Shown here in pieces: positions 35,111 to 45,783 of a stretch of DNA of 64,000 bases. Position 1 is the first letter of the stretch. Each line of letters begins with the position of its first letter. Below the pieces are notes generated by a model. The model was not told where the DNA came from and searched no databases. It worked only from the letters and a program-made list of their open reading frames with translations. Source of the stretch: Primulina eburnea (lineage: Eukaryota; Streptophyta; Magnoliopsida; Lamiales; Gesneriaceae); the NCBI RefSeq assembly GCF_022965805.1, contig NW_027331428.1:115245-179244 (forward strand). The letters run 5' to 3'. Both the position numbers and the translations under genes were made by a program.

Positions 35111-36197
35111 TGTAATAGCCGAGCCCGGTGTACGGTACGATTTAAGTTTCGTATGTTATTTGGGTTTTATGATTAGATGTTTAGAGTTGTGTTTGGGCCA
35201 TAGTATTATTGGTTATTATTGTTCTTGAGGTGTTAGTTGTTGTTGGTTGTTCGTTTCAGAGTTTCGGATCGATTTTTAGTTGCGTTGGTTTTGTTCATTG
35301 CCGTAGCAAGAGTGCACCCGCGCTCTTAAAGGAGTGCCCCCGCGGTGTACTGTTCATGATTTTGGATTTGGAAGGCCGTGGCATCACCGCACCCGCGGCA
35401 GTGCAAGCACCGCACCCGCGGTAATTGCAGGACCGCACCCGCGGTCATCGAGTTCAGGGAATTGTTTGGATTGCCGTGAGCTTAGCGCACCCGCGGTGCT
35501 TGTGGCAGCGCACCCGCGGTGGAGGTATGGGCGAGATATTTAGTTGCTTTTTGGAGTGGTTGGCTTCATTTCTACCTTTCCTTTTCCTCCATTCTCGATT
35601 TCCTCTCATTTTCTTAGGGTTTTCTACCATTTCATTCATTTCCTACCTTTGATTCTTGGATCTAGTTGGATTTCCGAGTTGAGATCGAGCTTCTACGTTG
35701 TGAGAGGAAGCTTAGGTAAGTTTTTGGTTGAGTTCTATCATGGTTTTTGGTAATGAGATGCTATAGGTTGATGTATTGGTTGGTTTAATGGATTATTTGA
35801 CTTGTATTTTTGGTTATAGAGTTGATTTTGGTGTTATTTATGGATTATTGTTGTAGGTGGTGTACCAAGTGATTAGTTGGAGGTGTTCTATTGGTTTGTA
35901 AGTGGAATTTCATCCCTTTGCTCACATGATGTTATATGTATTGTATTTCAAGGTTTTCAAAGTGTTATTCCCTTCAATTGAATCCATTGTTATGTATTGA
36001 TTCAATTGATTATCTATTGGAGGCATTGTATGTCTCATTTATTGAAAAAGGGAATACAAGAGAAAAGATATAGTTTCCAAAGTGAATGTTTAAATGCTAT
36101 TGAGAATTCAAATGTTTTATTGGATTGATTGAGTCATAGTCAGAGCATTGCATGCAATTAGTTGATCAACAACCATAGGCTTTTATCCCTCACAGTT
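35111..36197 (+). repeat. 3' LTR of C1, truncated
   Basis: It matches the first 1087 bases of the 5' LTR with about ten small differences. The CGCACCCGCGGT array (35313-35520) has seven copies against eight, because one GAGACCGCACCCGGGG-type unit is missing. At CTCACAGTT it jumps to satellite sequence (TTTGAGGATGAC). Confidence 0.9.
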
Positions 36198-36249
36198 TTT
36201 GAGGATGACAAGTAGTAGAAAACAACAATTTTGTGCATGTTTGCCCATA
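36198..36249 (-). repeat. Satellite remnant (~52 bp) before C2
   Basis: The stretch from TTTGAGGATGAC to GCCCATAA is the same part of a monomer that precedes C1 at about 20868-20914, with a few bases missing. It marks the start of the second copy of the C/B block. Confidence 0.85.
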
Positions 36250-36354
36250 AGTAATACGCCGAGCCCGGTCTGTACTACATTTAAGTTCGTATGTTATCTT
36301 GTGTTTTTATGATTAGATGTTTGAGTTGTGTTTGGACCCATAGTTTATTGGTAT
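36250..36354 (+). repeat. 5' LTR of C2, first part
   Basis: An indel-rich version of 20915-21022, ending where B2 begins. Confidence 0.8.
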
Positions 36355-37893
36355 TGTATGCCAGAGCAATGATTGACATGTACGAATTCATAGCTATGTG
36401 TGAAGATTGTACATAACCTAAGAAATAAGAAAGATATCATATATGATTTCAGTATGATTATGACTTGTTAGGACAGAAGTACTGTATTGGATTATGATGA
36501 GAATATGATAGTGTTGATAATCTATTGAGATTAGATGACCGGCACGAGAATATTGGAGTATTATATTTCGGTGAGACCGGAAGGACCGAACCGAGATCGG
36601 AACGTACGATCAGAGTTCGCACCGTCCGTTCGGAGTTCGGAGCGTCCGAGCCAGGTGGCTGGACACATGGATGGCATGCAATAGTTCGGATCGACCGCTC
36701 GTAGTTGGATCACCGAGACAGTTGGCTGGCGACGTGGAAGCATGCGGATTCGAACGTCCGAAGTGAGTTCGGAGCGTCCGAAGTATGTCAGATCGGATCG
36801 TCCGAAGTAGATGAATCTTCCGATCGTTGTTCTATAATAGAGGCGCGAGGTCTCAGTTAGAGTCATTCCTACGAGGTCTCAGTAGAATTAGAAGTGTTAG
36901 AAGTCATTTCTATTTCAGATTCATCTTCTCGACTGTGACAGCAATCTACGACGAAGGTTGACTACATGCTTTGTTTGGGGAATCACGACTCAAATGAGAT
37001 CACATTTGAGTTTCCCAACTAAAATCACATACGAGTTTTATTGTTTATATCTTGATATAGGTATTATTATAGATTGTTTTATATGCAAATCTCGTTATGC
37101 TTTGTTTACAGATCATGTTACATTGCATTAGATGTTTATTAGAACTTGTATTCAATTCCTATTATGCTTTGTTTACAGATCATGTTACATTGCATTAGAT
37201 GATTATGCTTGTTTACAGATTTTGTATTCATGCATTAAGATAGGACAGTCTGGAGATCAGGCAGACTTCTAGACGTTCGGTTCTATCCAGCTTAGGGGAA
37301 GATCACCCCCCTATTGTAGACGTGGATACAGATCAGGCCGAAGTCTAGGAATATAAGACGTACCGTCACCCTCGATTGGGAGGGTAGGTTGATAGATCGT
37401 CTTATTCACAACCGGGATCCCTAGAGTTTTAGTCGAGTCGCATCTAGACATGATTAGGCTCGCATTTCATGATTATATATGAATGACATTCATATCAGCA
37501 TGTTTCATGTTTTATAGTATTTATATGCATGTTCACATGTTATACTGGGATGTGTTCTCACCGGTTTTCCGGCTGTTGTTATGTCTGTATGTGTGCATAA
37601 CAACAGGTGGGGCAGGATTTGGGTCGAGACAGAGATGATCGTGTTAGCGTGGAGATCTCGGGCCTAGCAGACGGACCAGTAGTTGTCTTTTGTAGGTACT
37701 GTATTTTATTACTGGTTAGTTGAGGACATACAGAACAGGACATAGATTTTATGTTTGTATGTTGTAAATTAAATAAAGAACTTTGCTTGTCTAGTACATT
37801 TGATTTTAAATATAAAAGCGAAAAATTGACCCACATTTTAGAATAACAATCCATTTAATCCCAAGAAAAAGATTTAGAGCCCGGGTCCCCACA
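36355..37893 (+). repeat. 5' LTR of B2, with a divergent 3' segment
   Basis: Most of it matches B1 with small gaps, but about 37681-37860 carries many substitutions and small insertions not seen in the other three B LTRs (for example TTGAGGACATACAGAACAGG). The conserved hairpin is at 37573-37606. Confidence 0.82.
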
Positions 37894-38143
37894 ACAGGTG
37901 GTATCAGAGCGGATAGTTCCTTTAGACTAGATAGGATAGAATGAGCGGGGTAGATCGAGTCTTCTTCCTTGCTTGATGATGTGCTAGCATGATTATTGCT
38001 TTCTTATTACATGTTGTTTGGTATTTGATTAATTTCAGCATGTGATTGACTGAATCAGAACCGATTCTAGATCAGAGGTAACTGACTAGATGATGGCTGA
38101 GACAGTTGTATATCTTGTTTACTAATCAGTTGGATTATTAGAT

Positions 38144-41100
38144 ATGCCTCCTAGAAGAGCAGCCGTACCTCTACGACCAGCAGCGCCAGAGCAGGGGAGT
38201 ACATCCGGAGATCCTATGGATGTTACGGCGACCCCTATGGAGACGTTGCTGAAGCGATTCCAATCCTTTTCGACCTCCCACTTTAAAAGGTACCGAGAAT
38301 GCCATCGAGTGCGAAAGTTGGCTTGAAGATATTGAGATGCTATTCGACTCGTTGGAGTACAGTGATGAGAAGAGGATCAAGCTAATTGGCCATCAATTGC
38401 AAGATATAGCAAAGAATTGGTGGTTGAACATTAGGAGAGCTTTAGAGCAGCGGGGTACCGAAATTTCTTGGAAGGTATTCAAGACCGAGTTTTATCAGCG
38501 ATTCTTCCCTGTATCCTACCGTAAAGATAAAGGCGCTGAATTCGCAAACCTGAGGCAAGGGCCATTGAACATGAGGAGTACGTTGCTAAATTCTCTTCTT
38601 TGCTTCGTTTTGCACCCCATGTTTCAGAAATGACGAGGCCATGGCGGATCAGTTTATAAATGGCCTGAATCCAGATATCTTTACGTTGGTCAATACTGGG
38701 AGACCCGATAACTTCTCGGATGCATTGAATCGTGCCAAAGGAGCTGAAGCAGGATTGCTTAGACAACGGAGTGCTCCGTATGTTGCACCGAGTCCAAGAC
38801 CGCCACTACCTCCATCCCAAGTTCCTCCTCCTCGATTCGAAAGTGGTGGTAGTGGTAGTGGACGCAAAGAACAGTTGAAGGCGAAGGGGAAACAGTTTAA
38901 AGCGACCTGGGAGCAGTTCATCCAGCTCCAGCGGATCAAGACAGAGTGGTTTTGATCAAAGTTCAAGGACTTACGGTGTTATTGCAAGTAATTGTGGAGG
39001 AAAGGCATGCGACTGAACAGTGCCAAGGAGTTACAGGCCGATGCAACTATTTGTAGGCAACCAGGGGCATTTTGCCAAAGTCTGTCCACAGAGAGGTGTA
39101 CAGCAAGGCCAGAGTGGAAGAGCATCCGGTTCAGTACCTCAGTTTGAGCGGCAGGCATCGTCGGTTCACTCTTTTCAGCCTCCACCAGCACCGACTCCAC
39201 CCAGAGGCCGAGGTAGTCAGACTGTGACTCAACCTCCGAGGCAACAGGCCCAAGTGTTTGCGTTGACAGAGGAGCAAGCACAAGATGCACCAGATGATGT
39301 TATAGCAGGTAACTGTCTCCTTTATGGTTATCCTGCTTATATCTTGATAGATACAGGTGCATCGCATACATTCATCTCAGAACGATTTGCATTGTTGCAT
39401 TCATTGCCTGTTGAGTCTTTGTTAGACGTTGTGTCTATTAATTCTCCGTTGGGAAGTGGATTAATATCTGTAACTACGGTTAGACATTGCATTCTACAGT
39501 TTGAGGGGCATGAGATTGACCTAGATTGTATAGTGTTGGGTCTAGCTGATTTTGATTGTATAGTCGGTATTGACATGCTAACGAAGTACAGAGCCACCGT
39601 GGATTGTTTCCACAAGATTGTCAGATTCAGACCCGAGATGACAGACGAGTGGAAATTCTACGGGAAGGGTTTCCAGATCTCGGATTCCCTTGATTTCGGC
39701 TCTTACTATGAACAGACTGTTACAGAAAGGAGCGGATGGTTTCTTTGTTTATGCTGTAGATATGCAGAAGTCGAGCCCGGCATTGGCAGATCTGCCAGTA
39801 GTACGGGAATTTCCAGATATTTTTCCAGATGAGATCCCAGGATTACCTCCGGTTCGTGAGTAGATTTCAGCATTGAACTTGCGCAGGTACCGTACCTATT
39901 TCGAGAGCTCCATATAGGATGGCACCCATCGAACTCAAAGAATTGAAAGCACAATTAGAAGATCTTCTAGCCAAGGGATATATCAGACCTAGTGTATCTC
40001 CTTGGGGCGCTCCGGTGCTGTTCGTGCGAAAGAAAGATGGGTCGATGCGGTTGTGTATCGATTACCGGCAGTTGAACAAGGCAACGATCAAGAATAAATA
40101 TCCTTTGCTAGGATCGATGACCTATTTGATCAGTTGCAGGGATCCTCGGTCTATTCTAAGATTGTTTACGTTCTGGTTATCATCAGCTCCGAGTTCGAGA
40201 TATAGACATACCAAAGACAGCGTTTCGACCCAGGTATGGACCATTAGAAGTTATTGTCATGCCTTTTGGTTTAACAAATGCTCCTGCGGTATTTATGGGC
40301 TTGATGAACCAAGTGTTTCAGAGATTCTAGATGAATTTGTGATTGTCCTTCATTGATGACATTTTGGTGTATCGAAGACAGAAATGAGCATGCAGAGCAT
40401 CCAGAATTGTGTTGCAGACGTTGAAAATGAGCGACTGTATGCTAAATTGTCAAATGTGAGTTTTGGTTGAATAGAGTTGTCTTCTTAGGACATATCATTT
40501 CTGGAGATGGTATTTCTGTTGATCCAGTAAAGTGGAAGCTGTGATCAGTTGGTCCGAGACCAACTTCTGTACCAGAAATACGCAGTTTCATGGGCTTAGC
40601 CGGATATTACAGAAGATTTATAAAGATTCTCCATATTGCAAACCAATACTCAATTAACACAAAAGAATGCCACATTTGTTTGTCAGAGGGTGTGAGTTAG
40701 TCTTGTTGAATTGAGAAAAGGCTGACCAGTGCTCAGTATTGACGATACCTTCAGGTACAGGTGATTTGTTGTTTATTGTGATGCTTCTCATAGAGGTTTG
40801 GGATGTTTCTTATGCAGCGAGGTCAGTGATCGCATACGCCTCGAGACAATTGAAGCCACATGCGTTCGATACCCCATTCAGATCGATTGGCGGCTATCGT
40901 GTTTTGCATTAAAGATTTGGCGTCATTATCTCTATGGCGAGAAATTTGAGATCTTTTCCGATCACAAGAGCTTAAAGTACCTATTTTCTCAATCAGAATT
41001 GAATATGAGGCAACGTAGATGGCTAGATCTTCTGAAAGACTTTGCTGTGAATCAATATTATCCAGGTAAGTCAAATGCAGCAGCAGATGCCTTGGTCGTA

Positions 41101-42608
41101 AGGTAGTTCATTGTCCTTATCGACGATAGGTGTAACAAGTTATTGAAAATTGCTGTATGTCTGGATTAGAATTTGATACAGATAGTAAGCCACTACGACT
41201 CTTACGATCCAAGTTGAGCCCAATTTGTATGGGATTAAGGAAGCACAAAAAACTGATCGAATGTGGCAAAGATCAATCCAAATGGTCAGATCAGGGCATG
41301 TATCAGAATATCAGGTACGAGATCATGTGTTGTACGTGAATAACCTCTAGTTGTTGCCAGATGTTGCAGATTGAGGCAGCAGATTCTGACAGAGGCACAT
41401 TGTAGTCGGTTCCAGCTTCATCCTGGAGGCAGGAAGATGTACAATGACTTGAGACCCATCTGGTGGAAACAAATGAATCAGACATTGCCGAATTTGGTCT
41501 AATGCTTGAACTGCCAACCGGTGAAGGCCGAGAGGAAGAAGCCGGGGGTTTACTTCAGAGTTTATCCATTCCAGAATGGAAATGGGACCACATTTCCATG
41601 GTTTCGTGACGAGTTTACCTCGTCATTCCAAAGGTTGCGATGCGATTGGGTCATTATTGACAGATTGACCAAATCTGCTTGTTTCATCCCTTTAGAATGA
41701 CGTATAGACAGGATCAGATGGCGGAGATTTATATTCGTGAGGTAGTCAGATTGCATGGAGTGCCGAAGTCTATCGTATCAGATCTGATCCACGATTCACT
41801 TCACACTTCTGGCACAAGTTTACAGCAGGCGTTAGGTACGACCTTACACCTTAGCACTGCTACCATCCTCAGACAGACGGACAGTCAGAACGACTATCCA
41901 GACATTAGAGGATATGTTGAGAGCCGTCGTACTAGATTTTGGCCTTAGTTGGCAAGATTCCCTACCTCTTGCGATTCTCGTACAATAATAGCTATCGCGA
42001 GCATGAGTGGCACCGTTTGAGCTTTGTATGGCAAGAAGTGCAGATCTACCTATATTGGGACGATTTTCAGAAGTACCAGAACTTGGGCCAGATATGATTC
42101 GTGACATGACTGAGAAGGTAGATCATTCAGAACGATTGAAGACAGCACAAGATCGAACGCAAAGTACGCAATATCAGACGTAGAACGTTAGTATTTGAGG
42201 CGGGAGATAGAGTGTTTTAAAGATTTCTCCATTCAGAGGCGTTGTTCGATTGGCAACGCGGAAAACTCTCTCCTCGATACATTGGTCCTTACGAGATTCT
42301 GAAAGATTGGCGATCGGCTTATCGACTTGCTCTTCCTCCTTCCTTATCCGGAATACATGACGTATTTCATGTATCAATGTTACGCAGATATATGCCAGAT
42401 GTTTCTCATGTTATTCAACCGAACGAAGCTGAACTTGATCCACCCTGAGCTATATAGAACGACCGATACAGATTCTTTATCGAAAGGACAAAAGCTCAGA
42501 ACGCCGAGACCTTCCATTGTGAAGTTCAGTGGAGTCGACCATGGCTTGAGGAGCGACGTGGGAAACGGAAGAACACATGAGACAGAAACCCCCCGAGTTT
42601 TTATATGA
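38144..42608 (+). pseudogene. gag-pol: gag-pol of B2, many frameshifts
   Basis: It starts with the same [18 protein letters not shown] and follows B1 throughout, but the frame breaks within 60 codons (an extra T near 38270). It breaks again dozens of times, mostly by one-base losses. Long clean pieces remain, such as 39020-39832, covering the end of the zinc knuckle, the protease ([10 protein letters not shown]) and the linker. Integrase and tail (41500-42600) are densely broken. Few true substitutions are visible. The pattern is more like uncorrected long-read error than natural decay, where substitutions should predominate. As written, no functional Pol could be made. Confidence 0.88.
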
Positions 42609-42700
42609 TATGGTATGTATTCAGTTTAGTTATGCAAACTGTTTAGATACTTTGATGGTTACTTCATTCGAGGACGAACTCTGTCTAGAGGGGAGAGAAA

Positions 42701-44208
42701 TGTAATGCCAGAGCAATGATTGACTGTACGAATTCATAGATATGTTTGAAGTTGTACATAACCATAAGAAAAAACTAGAAATGATCATCTATGATTTTCA
42801 GTATGATTATGACTGTTAGGACAGAGTACTGTATTGATTATTGATTGAGAATATGATAGTGTTGAATCTATTGGATTAGATTGACCGGCATAGAATATTG
42901 GAGTATTTATATTTCGGTGAGACCGGAAGGACCGAACCGAGATCGGAACGTACGATCAGAGTTCGCACCGTCCGTTCAGAGTTCGGAGCGTCCGAGCCAG
43001 GTGGCTGGACACATGGATGGCATGCATAGTTCGGATCGACCGTCGTAGTTCGGATCATCCGATACAGTTGGCTGGAGACGTGGAAGACATGCAGGATTCG
43101 GACGTCCGAAGTGAGTTCGGAGCGTCCGAAGTATGTCAGATCGGATCGTCCGAAGTAGATCGGATTTCCGATCGTTGTCTATAAATAGAGGCGAGGTCTC
43201 AGTTGAGTCATTCCTACGGGTCTCAGTGAATTAGAAGTGTTAGAAAGTCATTTCTATTTCAGATTCATCTTCTCGACTGTGACAGCAATTCTACGACGGA
43301 AGGTTACTACATGCTTGTTTTTGGGAATCACGACTCAAATGAGATCACATTTGAGTTTCCCAACTAAAATCACATACGGTTTTATTGTTTAATCTTGATA
43401 GATTGATTATTATAGATTTGTTTATAGCAACTTCGTTTGCTTTTGTTTACAGATCATGTTACATTGCATTAGATGTTTTTAGAAACTTGTATTCAATTCT
43501 ATTTGCTTTGTTTTCAGATCATGTTACATGCATTAGATGATTATGCTTGTTTACAGATTTTGTATTCATGCATTAAGATGGACAGTCTGGAGATCAGCGG
43601 ACTTCTAGACGTTCGGTTCTATCCCAGCTTAGGGGAAGATCACCCCCCTATTGTAGACGTGGATACAGATCAGGCCGAGTCTAGGAATAAGACGACCGTC
43701 ACCCCGATTGGGAGGGTAGGTGATAGATCGTCTTATTCCCCGGGATCCCTAGAGTTTTAGTCGAGTCGCATCTGACATGATAGGCTCGCATTTCATGATT
43801 TTAGAATGACTTCATCTCAGCAGTGTTTCATGTTTTATAGTATTATATGCATGTTCACATGTTTATACTGGGATTGTTCTCACCGGTTTTCGGCTGTTGT
43901 TATGTCTGTATGTGTGCATAACAACAGGTGGGGCAGGATTTGGGTCGAGACAGAGATGATCGTGTTAGCGTGGAAATCTCGGGCCTAGCAGATGACCAGT
44001 AGTTGTCTGTTATTATGTACTGTCTTTTATTACTGGTTAGGAAAACATACAGAATAATACATGTATTTGATGTTTGTTATGTTGTAATTTAAATAAGAAC
44101 TCATGCTCGTTTGTTTACATGATTAAGGTAAAAAGCGAAAAATTGACCCACGTTTTTAATAACAATCCATTTAATCCCAAGAAAAAGAATTAGAGCCCGG
44201 GTCCCCAC
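42701..44208 (+). repeat. 3' LTR of B2
   Basis: It starts TGTAATGCCAGAGC after the purine tract and ends GGGTCCCCAC. It matches B1 with many one-base gaps (1508 against 1556 bases), and the TATA region and hairpin (about 43894-43927) are recognisable. Confidence 0.85.
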
Positions 44209-45653
44209 TATTATTGTTCTTGAGGTGTTAGTTTGTGTGGTTGTTCGTTTCAGAGTTTCGGATCGATTTTAGTTGCGTTGGTTTTGTTCATTGCCGTAGC
44301 AAGGTGCACCCGCGCTCTTAGAGAGTGCCCCCGCGGTGTACTGTTCATGATTTTGGATTTGGGAGGCCGTGGCATCCACGCACCCGCGGCAGTGCAGCAC
44401 CGCACCCGCGTGAGACCGCACCGGGGGTAATTGCAGGCCGCACCCGCGGTCATCGAGTTCAGGGAATTGTTTGGATTGCCGTGAGCTTAGCGCACCGCGG
44501 TGCTTGTGGCAGCGCACCGCCGTGGAGGTTGGGCGAGATATTTAGTTGCTTTTTGGAGTGGTTGGCTTCATTTCTACCTTTCCTTTTCCTCCATTCTCGA
44601 TTTCCTCTCATTTTCTTAGGGTTTTCTACCATTTCATTCATTTCCTACCTTTGATTCTTGGATCTAGTTGGATTTCCGAGTTGAGATCGAGCTTCTACGT
44701 TGAGAGGAAGCTTAGGTAAGTTTTTGGTTGGTTATCATGGTTTTTGGTAATGAGATGCTATAGGTTGTGTATTGGTTGGTTAATGGATTATTTGACTTGT
44801 ATTTTTGTTATAGAGTTGATTTTGGTGTTATTTATGGATTATTGTTGTAGGTGGTACCAGTGATTAGTTGGAGGTGTTCTATTGGTTTGTAAGTGGATTT
44901 CATCCTTTGCTCACATGAGTTTATGTATTGTATTTCAAAGGTTTCAAAGTGTTATTCCCTTCATTGATCCATTGTTATGTATTGATTCAATTGATATTCT
45001 TTGGAGGCATTGTTGTCTCATTTATTGAAAGGGAATACAAGAGAAGATATAGTTTCCAAAGTGATTGGTTAAATGCTATTGAGAATTCAAATGTTTTATT
45101 GGATTGATTGAATCATAGTCAGAGCATTGCATGCAATTAGTTGATCAACAACCATAGGCTTTTATCCCTCACAGTTATCGATTTTATCGATGGGATTTGC
45201 AACCACAGTCAGAGATACTATTGATATCAATCCAACCAGAGAAAAGAGAAATACCATCGTATTGCTATCTATTGCCAAGTTATTGCTACAGTATTCATGT
45301 TTCAGAGTTGATGGTATTTATGATTTCAAGTCTGTTTTACAGAGTATACTATGTATCATTGTATGTAGAGTTCCACTTGTGAATTTTATACTCTTTCAGT
45401 TTTTTCATGTGATGCAGATAAGAGCGACAGACCAGGACGTTGACTGGTCAGAGGTCATATGCATACGAAGATTGGAGGAGATGTTTTTGTTATCTTGGGA
45501 CATGATCATAGGAATGATTGTTTTGCATTTTGTATATCATTTGAATGATCATGTATTTATTTTGAAAACTTTATGAATGGATTTTTAAACTCCTTATTTG
45601 AAAGAAAATTTAAATTCCGCTGTATTTTTATCGTTACGGGTCCGGGTGTCACA
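44209..45653 (+). repeat. 5' LTR of C2, second part
   Basis: It continues the C LTR after B2, with the GC-rich array at about 44305-44525, and ends GGGTGTCACA before the primer site at 45659-45670. Confidence 0.85.
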
Positions 45654-45783
45654 TTTAGTGATATCAGAGCGGTGTTCTTCGGACCAATGCATATGAATTC
45701 GTCTATTTAACTGTCCGGTATGTTTCTTTGCATTATTTATTCATTGTTATCTATTGATGGTGTCTTGTGAGCAATTGTAGAGT

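Larger units (their letters stand above)
20915..36197 (+). mobile_element. Element C1: Ty3/gypsy element interrupted by B1; damaged gag-pol, truncated 3' LTR
   Basis: The LTR starts TGTAATAGCCGAGCCCGG at 20915, is split after 108 bases by element B1, and resumes at 29023 to end at 30518. An initiator-tRNA primer site (TGATATCAGAGC, 30524-30535), a gag-pol region 30655-35070, a purine tract and a 3' LTR starting at 35111 follow. The 3' LTR stops after about 1087 of 1604 bases at 36197 and is joined to satellite sequence. The pol motifs resemble Tekay/Del-type chromoviruses. LTR copies differ by roughly one percent by eye, so it is older than B1. Confidence 0.88.
36355..44208 (+). mobile_element. 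Element B2: damaged copy of B nested in C2
   Basis: LTRs at 36355-37893 and 42701-44208, primer site TGGTATCAGAGC at 37899-37910, and purine tract at about 42687-42700. It occupies the same point in the C LTR as B1, so it is a duplicate of that insertion. Total length is 7854 bases against 7995 for B1. Confidence 0.88.
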
